From: DATFLS01 sp964413425
Lineage (GTDB): Bacteria; Fidelibacterota; JAANXI01
DNA: 64,000 bases
Assembly: GCA_964413425.1 (NCBI GenBank)
Contig: CAYPST010000001.1
Location: 1-64,000, forward strand
Direction: 5' to 3'
Made by a program: the position numbers and the translations under genes. Of the stretch, positions 35,001 to 43,581 are shown in pieces. How positions within the stretch are numbered: the first letter of the stretch is position 1; each line of letters starts with the position of its first letter. The notes under the pieces were generated by a model that saw nothing but the letters and a program-made list of their open reading frames with translations, ran no database searches and was not told the DNA's origin.

Positions 35001-36593
35001 TCACGTCGACACCTTGAGCCGGTGAATTTCCCGGTCGCTCACCTGTGCATATTTCCGTCCGCAGCGTTCGCAGACGGCTTTCTCCCCATCAAATGCCAGC
35101 CGGGTTCCGCACTCACACATCCAGCCGGCAATTCGCCCCGGGTTGCCAACCACAAGCGCATAGTCAGGCACATCTTTGGTTACCACCGCGCCGGCACCAA
35201 TAAATGCATGCTTCCCCAGGGTGATCCCGCAGAGAATGGTGGCATTTGCACCGATAGAAACGCCTTCCTTCACCAGGGTTTTGATATAATACTCCGATCC
35301 CCGCTGAGGATATTTGGAGCGGGGATTCATAATATTGGTGAATACCATGGATGGCCCGCAGAACACGTAATCCTCCAGCTCCACTCCCTCGTATACCGAG
35401 ACATTGTTCTGGATTTTCACATGATCCCCAACCCGGACCCTGGGCCCCACCATGACATTCTGTCCCAGAGTGCAGTTCTCTCCGATGGTGGTATCGCCGA
35501 GAATATGACTGAAATGCCAGATTTTGGTCCCCTTCCCGATGGTGACGTTTTCGTCAATCACCGCGGTATCATGCACTCCCGGATGTCTGGGAGGTTTCAC
35601 CCTCTCTGCTTCCCGGGAAACCAGACTGTTCTGCGCGGCATCCAGAATTTGCAGCACCTGGATGCCGTTGCGCCCATCGGTTAACGGCTGCTTCCGCGAC
35701 CGGACGCACTCCAGAAAGTGCTGACACTCCGACTTCAGGGGTTCTGTCTCCGGATAGGAAATACTCTCCCACTCGTTTTTCCGGGGAATCGGCTCCCCCT
35801 CCGTCCAGTCGATTCCCCGATCATACAGTTTGAGTTTATCTTCCGAGGCGGTATCCTCGAACACCAGCATTTTCTTACTCCCGATGATGGCCAGTCTGTG
35901 CTCCTTGAACGGATGCAGCCAGGACACATGAATATGCCCCAGCTGGTTATCGGGAAACTCCAGGGTGGTCAGGGTGACATCATGAATGTTCGGCTGCAGG
36001 AACATCCCGCCCTGGCAGCTGACGTTCTCCGGCATCGCCTTTAACAGGTGAAGCAGAACAGAAATATCGTGGGGAGCAAAACTCCAGAGAATATTTTCTT
36101 CCTGCCGGACTTTCCCCAGGTTCAACCGGTGAGAATAGACATGATAGATCCGGCCGAGCTCGCCGGCGTCAATCATCTCCTTTATCTTCACAATGGCCGG
36201 ATGATATAACAACAGGTGCCCGACCATCAGAATACGGTCGTTCTCCAACGCCAGCCGGTGCAGTTCTTCCGCCTCGTCCACCCGCAGCGCCAGCGGTTTT
36301 TCCACAAAGATATCTTTCCCGGCCAGCAGGGCTTTTCTGGCAATGGCATAATGGGTTTCCGCCGGGGTGGCGATGCCCACTGCAGTATAGTCATTCCGCT
36401 CCAGCACCTCATCCACGGATCCGAATCCCTCCGTTCCGGGATATTGCTGCAGGAATGTTTCGAGACGTTCGGAATTGTCTTCCACAATGCCGCTGAGAAC
36501 ATCCAATTCGTGAAAATTCCTGATCAGATTCTTTCCCCAGTAACCAGCACCGATCACGGCCAGATTAATTTCAAAGGAAAATGAGGATGGCAA
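35001..36593 (-). CDS. Fusion of Gfo/Idh/MocA oxidoreductase (WbpB-like) and hexapeptide N-acetyltransferase (WbpD-like), with C-terminal zinc ribbon
   Basis: A 530-residue fusion of two consecutive enzymes of the UDP-2,3-diacetamido uronic acid pathway. The N-terminal half (1 to about 325) is a Gfo/Idh/MocA dehydrogenase with GAGYWG (15-20) and the EKP motif (98-100). From about residue 337 a left-handed beta-helix acyltransferase begins, with repeated hexapeptides up to about 487. The end (about 493-511) has CECG and CERCG, a probable zinc ribbon. The start is TTG with AAGG-type ribosome-binding sequence 9 bases upstream; an out-of-frame ATG lies 7 bases earlier. WbpB and WbpD are usually separate proteins, so the fusion is notable. 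Activity is inferred. Confidence 0.85.
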   Translation of the reverse strand: MPSSFSFEINLAVIGAGYWGKNLIRNFHELDVLSGIVEDNSERLETFLQQYPGTEGFGSVDEVLERNDYTAVGIATPAETHYAIARKALLAGKDIFVEKPLALRVDEAEELHRLALENDRILMVGHLLLYHPAIVKIKEMIDAGELGRIYHVYSHRLNLGKVRQEENILWSFAPHDISVLLHLLKAMPENVSCQGGMFLQPNIHDVTLTTLEFPDNQLGHIHVSWLHPFKEHRLAIIGSKKMLVFEDTASEDKLKLYDRGIDWTEGEPIPRKNEWESISYPETEPLKSECQHFLECVRSRKQPLTDGRNGIQVLQILDAAQNSLVSREAERVKPPRHPGVHDTAVIDENVTIGKGTKIWHFSHILGDTTIGENCTLGQNVMVGPRVRVGDHVKIQNNVSVYEGVELEDYVFCGPSMVFTNIMNPRSKYPQRGSEYYIKTLVKEGVSIGANATILCGITLGKHAFIGAGAVVTKDVPDYALVVGNPGRIAGWMCECGTRLAFDGEKAVCERCGRKYAQVSDREIHRLKVST

Positions 36594-36723
36594 AATTCAT
36601 TCCCTTCCTGTTAGAATTGAGGTTGTTCCAAATAGTAAAGCAAAGAGCTTGTGTGCTTATTCAATGAGGATACCCAAGGATATATTGAATTATATTACGT
36701 ATTTGTAAAGTCTTGTACAATAA

Positions 36724-36891
36724 GAGTCTATTTAGAAAACGCCTCGAAGAGATCCCGTGACGACGGGACAAAGAACACCTGAACAATTGGCTCCTGCATC
36801 CCGAAAAATATTCGGGAAATATGTGCTGTCTATACTCCATGGAAGCCGGGCGCAACATTTTGTCGATACTTACTGTTTTCTAAACACTCTC
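36724..36891. mobile_element. Family 1 MITE-like element, copy D
   Basis: A 168-bp short copy. Left end GAGTCTATTTAGAAAAC (36724-36740), hairpin TCCCGTGACGACGGGA (36753-36768), and right end GTTTTCTAAACACTCTC (36875-36891). The first 50 bases are identical or nearly so to copies B and C, but the interior differs and has a CCCGAA/TTCGGG stem near 36811. ATAA lies directly on both sides (36720-36723 and 36892-36895), a weak possible target duplication. It lies about 130 bases upstream of the fusion gene, in a 618-base intergenic stretch. Confidence 0.65.
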
Positions 36892-36972
36892 ATAATTAAG
36901 TAAACCCTAAGTTGAGCGAAACGAGTGCCCCACTGGGATCCCTTAGGGATACTTCGGTAGAACCCCGACTGA

Positions 36973-37047
36973 GAAAATGTAGGTTTTCACCGAACGGGTG
37001 CGGAACGTCCCGACGCCGTTTTCGGGGAGGTGAACACGTACATTTTC
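36973..37047. repeat. Long inverted repeat, 19-base arms
   Basis: GAAAATGTA and TTCACC at the outer and inner ends of the left arm (36973-36991) pair with the right arm (37029-37047) at 17 of 19 positions, leaving a 37-base GC-rich centre with CCCGACGCC and CGGGGAGG. It is a large potential hairpin in the DNA between the wbpA gene and the family 1 copy D. No T tract follows, so it is not a standard terminator. Confidence 0.55.
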
Positions 37048-37054
37048 TTTGTCG

Positions 37055-37086
37055 ATTGAGCGATTTATGGAAATAAATCGCTCAAT
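37055..37086. repeat. Perfect 13-bp hairpin
   Basis: ATTGAGCGATTTA (37055-37067) and TAAATCGCTCAAT (37074-37086) are exact reverse complements around a 6-base loop TGGAAA. It follows the longer inverted repeat by 7 bases, and a CCCCGAAGCCTCGGGG palindrome lies at 37113-37128. It could be a bidirectional terminator, a protein-binding site or part of a mobile element end; the sequence alone does not say which. Confidence 0.6.
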
Positions 37087-37135
37087 TTGGGTAAACATAA
37101 TTCGTGACCATTCCCCGAAGCCTCGGGGCAGGCTG

Positions 37136-37163
37136 TGTAATTCGTGGTTTCTATAGCACTCTC
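37136..37163. repeat. Short dispersed repeat fragment downstream of wbpA
   Basis: AATTCGTGGTTTCTATAG (from 37139) followed by CACTCTC, shared with 14401-14428. The last bases resemble the right terminus of family 1 elements. It may be the remains of an older element. Confidence 0.5.
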
Positions 37164-37211
37164 AGAATTGCGCAGATCAAAATTCAATTGGAATCGTCCC
37201 CGGGAATCGAA

Positions 37212-38564
37212 TCAGACTTCCAGCTTCACCGCCTCCCGGGGGGTTTCCAGATATCCGGTTCCCAGTTTGATCACATTTTGAGGAAGTTTTCCGTCGGTTT
37301 TACTGACAGCATTCCGTGTATCGACGACCAGCCGGGAATTCTCCACAATAGCCTGGTAATCGAACGTGGAATGGTCGGTGGCAATGACGGTGCAGTCGTA
37401 CCCGGAAAGGAGGTCGTCGGAGTACTCGATGGATTGCATCTCCTTACCATCGAACTTGATCCGGGGGATATACGGATCGTAATACTCCACCTCGGCCCCT
37501 TTCTGGCGCAGGAGATTGATGATATCCAGCGCCGGGGATTCCCGGACATCATTGATATCCTTCTTGTAGGCGGCCCCTAACACCAGAATCCTGGCACCGT
37601 TGACGCTTTTCCGGTGCCGGTTGAGGCCTTCCATGGTGAGATGGACCACATGGTAGGGCATTTCGGTATTGATTTCCCCTGCCAGTTCGATGAACCGGGC
37701 TTTATAATCCAGGGTCTTCATTTTCCAGGCCAGATAATGAGGGTCAATCGGAATGCAGTGTCCGCCTAAGCCGGGACCCGGATAGAACTTCATGAACCCG
37801 AACGGCTTGGTATCGGCTGCCTCGATGACCTCCCAGATATCCACACCCAGTTTCTCCGCCATAATGGCCATCTCATTCACCAGCCCGATATTAATAGATC
37901 GGAAGGTGTTCTCCAGCAACTTCACCAGTTCGGCCGCTTCCGTGGACGAGACCGGTACGATGGTATCGATGACCCCTTCATAGAGTAAGGCCCCCATCCG
38001 GGTGCACTCCGGCGTAATTCCCCCCAGAACTTTGGGGGTATTTTTTGTGTGGTAGGTCCGATTGCCGGGATCCACTCTTTCCGGACTGAACACCAGATAG
38101 AAGTCTTCCCCGACCTCCAGCCCGCTTTCCTCCAGCCTGGGCAGCACCAGCTCTTTGGTGGTGCCGGGATAGGTGGTACTCTCCAGGATAATGATGATTC
38201 CGGAATGCAGATACTCCGTTATTGAATCCAGCGCTTTCAGGATAAATGAGACATCGGGATCCTTCAATTTATTCAGCGGCGTGGGAACACAAATTGACAC
38301 CGCTTCCATCTCTTCGATCACATTGAAATCGGTGGTGGCAGCCAGTTTACCCGCCTCAACCAGCCCTTTCAGGGTAGAATCTGAGACATCCTGGATGTAA
38401 TTCTGTCCCGCGTTAATCCGCCGGACCTTCGATTCGTCAATATCGATCCCCACCACCCGAAATCCGGACGACGCGAAATCGGCGGCCAGCGGCAAACCGA
38501 CGTATCCCAGTCCCACTATGCCCACCGTGATATCGTGCTGTTGAATTCGTTGCTCAAGATTCAT
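37212..38564 (-). CDS. wbpA: UDP-N-acetyl-D-glucosamine 6-dehydrogenase (WbpA type)
   Basis: NAD-dependent dehydrogenase that oxidises C6 of UDP-GlcNAc to the uronic acid, 450 residues. GLGYVGLPLA is the N-terminal nucleotide-binding motif, GPGLGGHCIPIDPHYL contains the catalytic Cys, and the C-terminal segment KKDINDVRESPALDI is typical. The ATG at 38564 has AAGG nine bases upstream and is preferred to an in-frame TTG at 38573. A related UDP-ManNAc dehydrogenase (WecC) cannot be excluded, but a WbpB-WbpD fusion and a WbpE homologue nearby favour WbpA. rmlB precedes it by 5 bases. Confidence 0.88.
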   Translation of the reverse strand: MNLEQRIQQHDITVGIVGLGYVGLPLAADFASSGFRVVGIDIDESKVRRINAGQNYIQDVSDSTLKGLVEAGKLAATTDFNVIEEMEAVSICVPTPLNKLKDPDVSFILKALDSITEYLHSGIIIILESTTYPGTTKELVLPRLEESGLEVGEDFYLVFSPERVDPGNRTYHTKNTPKVLGGITPECTRMGALLYEGVIDTIVPVSSTEAAELVKLLENTFRSINIGLVNEMAIMAEKLGVDIWEVIEAADTKPFGFMKFYPGPGLGGHCIPIDPHYLAWKMKTLDYKARFIELAGEINTEMPYHVVHLTMEGLNRHRKSVNGARILVLGAAYKKDINDVRESPALDIINLLRQKGAEVEYYDPYIPRIKFDGKEMQSIEYSDDLLSGYDCTVIATDHSTFDYQAIVENSRLVVDTRNAVSKTDGKLPQNVIKLGTGYLETPREAVKLEV

Positions 38565-38569
38565 TGCTG

Positions 38570-39631
38570 TCAACCTTGCTCTTCACCTTCCTGGTTTGAT
38601 AATTCCAGTTGATAGTGTTGTTTATAATATTCTAAAAAATCGCCGCTTTTTAACGGCTTCCACCAGGAGTCATTTTCCCGGTACCATTGGATAGTCTCCA
38701 GGAGCGCTGTTTCAAATCCGGATGTGCCTCGATGGATCGGAGTCCATCCCAGCGCATTGATTTTGGTGGTCTCGAGTGCATACCTGCGGTCGTGGGCCTT
38801 CCGATCAGTGACAAATTGAATGAACGATTCATCCTTGTCAAGCACTGATAAAATCATCCGGGTGATCTCAATATTCTGCATTTCATTCCCGGCAGCGATG
38901 TTGTAGGCTTCCCCTTCTGCACCGTGCTCTATCAGGAAACAAATGGCGTCGCAATGATCTTCCACATACAGCCAGTCACGGACATTTGTCCCGTCGCCGT
39001 ACAGCGGGAGTGGTTCCTCCTGAAGTGCATTGGTCACGAATAACGGAATCAGCTTTTCAGGATACTGGTACGGTCCGAAGTTATTGGAGGCCCTGGAAAT
39101 AATCACCGGCACGTCATACGTCTGTGCATAGGCATAGGCCAGCCGATCGGCACCCGCCTTGCTTGCGGCATACGGATTGCTGGGCATCAGTGGAGACTCT
39201 TCTGAAAACTTGCCGCGCTCGATACTGCCATAGACTTCATCGGTGGAAACCTGAATAAATTTCCCCAGACCGAACTCCCTGGCAGCTTCCAGCAGTCGAT
39301 AGGCACCATAGATATCGGTGTGAATAAAATCATCGGGGTTGCCGATAGACCGGTCGACGTGGCTCTCCGCGGCAAAATTAATTAGGATGTCCGGCCTGAA
39401 TTCACCGAAAATCTCTCCCACCACTCCGGCATCGCAGATATCGCCCCGGATAAACTGATACGTCGCCGTATCCTCTATATCCCGCAGGTTGGCCGGATTG
39501 CCGGCATAGGTGAGTTTATCCAGATTCACCACCTGCACATCGGGATAGCGCTGCATAATATAACGGATAAAGTTGCTGCCGATGAACCCGCATCCGCCGG
39601 TTACAAAAAAGGTATGGTCCGCTATGGTCAT
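38570..39631 (-). CDS. rmlB: dTDP-glucose 4,6-dehydratase
   Basis: NAD-dependent short-chain dehydrogenase-type enzyme that makes dTDP-4-keto-6-deoxyglucose. It is 353 residues. The nucleotide motif TGGCGFIGS (11-19), the AAESHVDRSI segment, STDEVYG with the active-site Asp and Glu, and the catalytic YAASK are all present. The ATG overlaps the stop of the RmlC-like gene by 4 bases (ATGA). No rmlA or rmlD is in the window. Confidence 0.95.
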   Translation of the reverse strand: MTIADHTFFVTGGCGFIGSNFIRYIMQRYPDVQVVNLDKLTYAGNPANLRDIEDTATYQFIRGDICDAGVVGEIFGEFRPDILINFAAESHVDRSIGNPDDFIHTDIYGAYRLLEAAREFGLGKFIQVSTDEVYGSIERGKFSEESPLMPSNPYAASKAGADRLAYAYAQTYDVPVIISRASNNFGPYQYPEKLIPLFVTNALQEEPLPLYGDGTNVRDWLYVEDHCDAICFLIEHGAEGEAYNIAAGNEMQNIEITRMILSVLDKDESFIQFVTDRKAHDRRYALETTKINALGWTPIHRGTSGFETALLETIQWYRENDSWWKPLKSGDFLEYYKQHYQLELSNQEGEEQG

Positions 39632-40086
39632 CGATTCTCCCTCTCCCAGTTGTAGGGAATTTCGTCCGTATCGAAAGGCAGTCGATACTCATCGGGATCT
39701 TCATGATTATACGGTTGATTGACAACACTCATCACCAGAGATTCCGTATCCGAAATCCCCTTCCAGCCGTGATAGACGTAGGGGGGGATACTCACGATCA
39801 TCATGTTGTGATCTCCGATGTAAAATTCGTTCACTTCCCCGTGGGTCGGGCTCCTGTCTCTGGCATCGTACAGGGCCAGCTTTATCATCCCGGAGACGCA
39901 GCAGACTGCGTCGTGCCGCTGCTCTTTGTGATAGTGCCAGGCTTTGACCACCCCCGGATAGTTAGTGGTGAGATAGACCTGGCCAAATTGGGTAAACATC
40001 TCGTCATCCCGCCGCAATATCTCAAACAAGCGGCCGCGTTCGTCCGGAATGACACGCAGTTTTTTGGTTTGCACTCCTTCGATCAT
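39628..40086 (-). CDS. dTDP-4-dehydrorhamnose 3,5-epimerase family protein (short RmlC-like cupin)
   Basis: A 152-residue cupin related to RmlC, about 30 residues shorter than typical RmlC. The catalytic-type His region (AWHYHKEQRHD), ALYDARDRSPTHG and IPPYVYHGW are recognisable, and the end DTDEIPYNW matches sugar-epimerase relatives. The expected substrate is dTDP-4-keto-6-deoxyglucose from RmlB, whose gene is directly downstream with a 4-base overlap. Whether it epimerises at C3 only or at C3 and C5 is not clear. It also overlaps the ugd stop by 4 bases. Confidence 0.82.
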   Translation of the reverse strand: MIEGVQTKKLRVIPDERGRLFEILRRDDEMFTQFGQVYLTTNYPGVVKAWHYHKEQRHDAVCCVSGMIKLALYDARDRSPTHGEVNEFYIGDHNMMIVSIPPYVYHGWKGISDTESLVMSVVNQPYNHEDPDEYRLPFDTDEIPYNWERENR

Positions 40087-41408
40087 GAGAGTTTCTCACT
40101 ATACGTTTCTCTCCCCACACAGGCGTATTTAAATCCAATCTGCCGAACGGTGTCGGGGTCATATAAATTGCGGCAATCCACCAGTATCGGCTGTTGCATC
40201 AACTGTTTGACCCGGGCCAGATCGATTCCGCGGAATTCGTTCCATTCCGTAAGCACCATTACCGCGTGGGAGTCCTTCACACTTTCGTAGAGGTCTTCCA
40301 CATACTCTAATTCCGGATGAATTTCTTTCATGGATGCTATTGCCACCGGATCGAATGCCTTGATTTTCGCGTTAACCGCCTGCAATCTGTTTATTATCGG
40401 AAGGGCCGGCGATTCCCGTACATCATCCGTTCGCTGCTTGAAGGCCAACCCCAGAAGCGTGACTGTCTTTCCCTCCGGATCCGGCAGCAGGGTTTGCAGC
40501 TTGTCAAACATGCGTAATTTCTGGGCTTCGTTCACCTCGGTGACCGCCTGAATCAATTTCGCCTGGTAACCCATTTTTTCGCCGATGGCGTGCAGTGCCC
40601 GGACATCTTTGGGAAAACAGGAGCCTCCGAACCCGGGTCCGGGATGCAAAAATTTGGGGGAGATCCGCCCATCCAATCCCATGGTTTTGGCGACGACATG
40701 GACGTCCGCACCAACGTGATCACATAAGTTGGCCATCTCGTTAATAAAGGTGATTTTGGTGGCCAGGAAGGCGTTGGAGGCGTATTTAATCAGTTCGGCA
40801 GTCGGAATATTGGTAAAGATGAATGGCGTTTCGATGAGGTACAACGGACGGTAGATTTCCTGTATGATCTGTTGTCCGTGTTCGGTTTCGGAGCCGATAA
40901 CCACCCGATCCGGGTGCATGAAATCGTACACCGCGGATCCCTCCCGGAGAAATTCGGGATTGCTGACGACCTCAAAACTGCTGCCCGGCTGTGCGACCTT
41001 TGCGATAATCTTTCGAATTTCTGCTCCGGTCCCCACAGGTACCGTGCTCTTGGTCACCACAAACTTGTGCCCATCGAGGTTTTTCCCGATGGTTTCTGCC
41101 ACAGCAAACACCTGGCTCAGGTCCGCCTGCCCGTCATCCGCGGAGGGGGTTCCGACCGCAATAAACACAATTTCGGCGTCCCGGATGCCCGCCTCAATGT
41201 CCACTGAGAAATGCAGCCGTCCCGCCCGGACGTTCTTCCGAACCATCTCAATCAGGCCCGGCTCCCAGATGGGGAGCTGCCCTTTGTTCAGGGTCTTGAT
41301 TTTTTTACGATCAATATCCAGACAGGTCACTTCGTTTCCGAAATCAGCCAGCCCGGTGCCGGAGACCAGGCCGACGTATCCCGCTCCAATCACTGCTATT
41401 CTTCGCAC
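40083..41408 (-). CDS. ugd: UDP-glucose 6-dehydrogenase
   Basis: Oxidises UDP-glucose to UDP-glucuronate, 441 residues. GAGYVGLVSG (8-17), AVGTPS, GPGFGGSCFPKD with the catalytic Cys, and LGLAFKQRTDDVRESPAL identify it. The start is GTG with GAGGAG six bases upstream. It heads a ugd-rmlC-like-rmlB-wbpA chain in which the first three junctions are 4-base ATGA overlaps, or a 5-base gap, so all four products are probably made together. Confidence 0.95.
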   Translation of the reverse strand: MRRIAVIGAGYVGLVSGTGLADFGNEVTCLDIDRKKIKTLNKGQLPIWEPGLIEMVRKNVRAGRLHFSVDIEAGIRDAEIVFIAVGTPSADDGQADLSQVFAVAETIGKNLDGHKFVVTKSTVPVGTGAEIRKIIAKVAQPGSSFEVVSNPEFLREGSAVYDFMHPDRVVIGSETEHGQQIIQEIYRPLYLIETPFIFTNIPTAELIKYASNAFLATKITFINEMANLCDHVGADVHVVAKTMGLDGRISPKFLHPGPGFGGSCFPKDVRALHAIGEKMGYQAKLIQAVTEVNEAQKLRMFDKLQTLLPDPEGKTVTLLGLAFKQRTDDVRESPALPIINRLQAVNAKIKAFDPVAIASMKEIHPELEYVEDLYESVKDSHAVMVLTEWNEFRGIDLARVKQLMQQPILVDCRNLYDPDTVRQIGFKYACVGRETYSEKLS

Positions 41409-41511
41409 AGATTACTCCTCACTTAACCAATGCAAGCAAATACTTGAATTCCTTTGAAAATTTCAAAAATTGTAGAAAAGTCTCATACGAAAATCAACCA
41501 TTTCTTTCTGC

Positions 41512-43581
41512 TCATAACAATCCGCTCCTCCGGCGTATCCACCAGTCGACCGCAAACATCACTACCAACACCCCCCAAATCCAATGGGCGGATCGTAACC
41601 GCAAAGCGTGCTGGCGTGTCTCCCGGATGTTCGGTGCTTCGGAAACCCGGGTCATCGGGAAATCCCGCATATCCGACAATGATTCCCCGGAATAACGGGT
41701 ACTGAGGTTTTGTAACTGCTCGGGATTCCCCTGGGTGCCACTCGTCTCGAGATTGATTTCCGGTATCCGGAACACTGCGGACATAACTTCCAGAGTATCA
41801 ACAGGCGTGTAGGCCCTGGTCCGAAGCCGGTATTCCCCGGGGACGCGTATTTTTTCCTGATACATGTACATCTCACCATCCCGGGAAAACAATCCCCGGT
41901 GAGCGATCTGTCCGGTGGAATCCACCACCTCTCCTAACACTTTTGCGATCTCGACCGGCTGCATAGCGGTCGTATAGACTTGCGCTTCCGCACGTAGTGA
42001 ATTTTGCGCATCCACCTCCGTCCAGACCTGCAGTCTGTCAGAAGGGGAGGTTTGCAATATCCAATACAACAGCTGAGCCAGGGTCGCCCGGTACGGATGT
42101 TCCGGGAATATCTGGCTGTTGCCCCTCCCTTCCATCTGTTGTTTCGCGAAATCCCATCGCCATAAATGCTGCCCGAGAATACGGATCATCTTCGGATCGG
42201 TACTCTCATGGAACGTAATAACCGGAGCGCCTGATGCTCTGCCGCGTAATGCCACTCTCTGCGATTGCTGTGCCAATCCGGGGGCCGGCAGTGTCCAGAT
42301 GGGCGGTAATTGTTCCCAGGCCGACATACGCCGAATCACAGACAGCAGGGGATTATCCGTCCGGTTGGCAATTTGCACTCCTTCCTCCATCCAATCATTG
42401 GAATTGGAAGGATTCGGTCCTGCTATCTGCCCCCGGGAGTCGGCTTGCAGGAGAATGCCTCGCAGATCAGATTGGTCTCGTGCTCTGGTGATGATATCCG
42501 AACCGCCGGCCGGGCGGCCGATTACATACACAATATCGGCCAGCGCAAACAGTGAATCCAGTGCTGATTGCGGTGATAACGTCGCATAAAACGTGTCCAA
42601 CGAGAAACGCTCCATCTGCCGGATGGCCTGCCCTGCAAATCGCGTTTCATAGGAGGGGGTCTCAGCGTATAAGAGCACCTGATAGCGGGAGGGCCGAACT
42701 CTGATCTGACGTCTGGAGACATTATTTGTCTTATGTTGTTCCCCCGGGAGTGTATCGATCCGGCCGACTATTTGATAGTCTCCGGGATCGGAGAGAACAA
42801 ACATTTCCGTCATCTCCCGGCTGTAGGATCCGGGAGAAAAAACCAGGGACTCCGCAGCATGATGATAAGAATTCGAATTCACTCGAAAATTCAGCGTGCT
42901 CTCCCGCGGAAGCCGTTCCACCGTAAACTGCAACTGTGTCCGGATAGAATCTCCGGCATACGCGACCCGGGGAAGCATCATCTGCTCTAACCGGATGTCG
43001 GGAGCCACAGCAGAGTCGCCAACAAAATGGGTATAGACGGGGATGTGAGCCGCCGCCCCGGGAGTGATCGATCCCGGGAGTACTCCACTGTTATGACTGC
43101 CATCACTCACAATGAAGGCTGCCCGAATATTATTTGCACGCTGATGCTCCCTCATGTGGAAAAGCGGCAGGCTCAGGTTCGTCAATTGTTCGTCAAACTC
43201 CAGCGCCGAAATGCCATTCACCTGGTGTACGTCACTGTCGAAAGAGTACAGGGTATAGTTCACATTCTGTTGATCGAATTGATCCAGCAGAGATTGGAGT
43301 ACGCTGTGTACCCGGTCAGCATCGTCCTGCATACTCTGGGAATTATCCACATAGATGGCGACCACCGGAGGCAGGGAGCGTGAAGTTTGCCAGAGCGCCT
43401 GCAGGTTCACGGTGAGCAGTACCAGGACAACCAGGCCCATCATTCTGATGGTACGTAAAACAACTGCAATCCGGCGCTCTGCAATTTTGCGCAAATAATA
43501 GGTGCTCCACCACCAGAAAGTGAGTCCTCCGGCGAGGACGATGAGTGTAATCCAGGCCGAATCTGTGAGTAACCGGAACAT
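41512..43581 (-). CDS. Membrane protein with von Willebrand factor A and glutamine amidotransferase-like regions
   Basis: A 689-residue membrane protein. Two membrane segments lie near the N-terminus (about 8-27 and 46-62) and one at the C-terminus. Between them is a VWA-like domain with the metal site DNSQS (79-83) and FIVSDGSHN, then a region resembling the GATase-1-like part found in other VWA membrane proteins (YAETPSYETRFAGQAIRQM). The C-terminal half is predicted extracytoplasmic beta structure. The ATG at 43581 overlaps the tsaD stop by one base (TGATG), chosen over an upstream in-frame codon. Its function is not known; BatA-type or MoxR partners are not present here. Confidence 0.82.
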   Translation of the reverse strand: MFRLLTDSAWITLIVLAGGLTFWWWSTYYLRKIAERRIAVVLRTIRMMGLVVLVLLTVNLQALWQTSRSLPPVVAIYVDNSQSMQDDADRVHSVLQSLLDQFDQQNVNYTLYSFDSDVHQVNGISALEFDEQLTNLSLPLFHMREHQRANNIRAAFIVSDGSHNSGVLPGSITPGAAAHIPVYTHFVGDSAVAPDIRLEQMMLPRVAYAGDSIRTQLQFTVERLPRESTLNFRVNSNSYHHAAESLVFSPGSYSREMTEMFVLSDPGDYQIVGRIDTLPGEQHKTNNVSRRQIRVRPSRYQVLLYAETPSYETRFAGQAIRQMERFSLDTFYATLSPQSALDSLFALADIVYVIGRPAGGSDIITRARDQSDLRGILLQADSRGQIAGPNPSNSNDWMEEGVQIANRTDNPLLSVIRRMSAWEQLPPIWTLPAPGLAQQSQRVALRGRASGAPVITFHESTDPKMIRILGQHLWRWDFAKQQMEGRGNSQIFPEHPYRATLAQLLYWILQTSPSDRLQVWTEVDAQNSLRAEAQVYTTAMQPVEIAKVLGEVVDSTGQIAHRGLFSRDGEMYMYQEKIRVPGEYRLRTRAYTPVDTLEVMSAVFRIPEINLETSGTQGNPEQLQNLSTRYSGESLSDMRDFPMTRVSEAPNIRETRQHALRLRSAHWIWGVLVVMFAVDWWIRRRSGLL

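Noticed and set aside
34878..35684. Plus-strand open frame over the end of the fusion gene
   Set aside because: It overlaps the conserved acetyltransferase and ribbon coding sequence on the other strand and has no family features.
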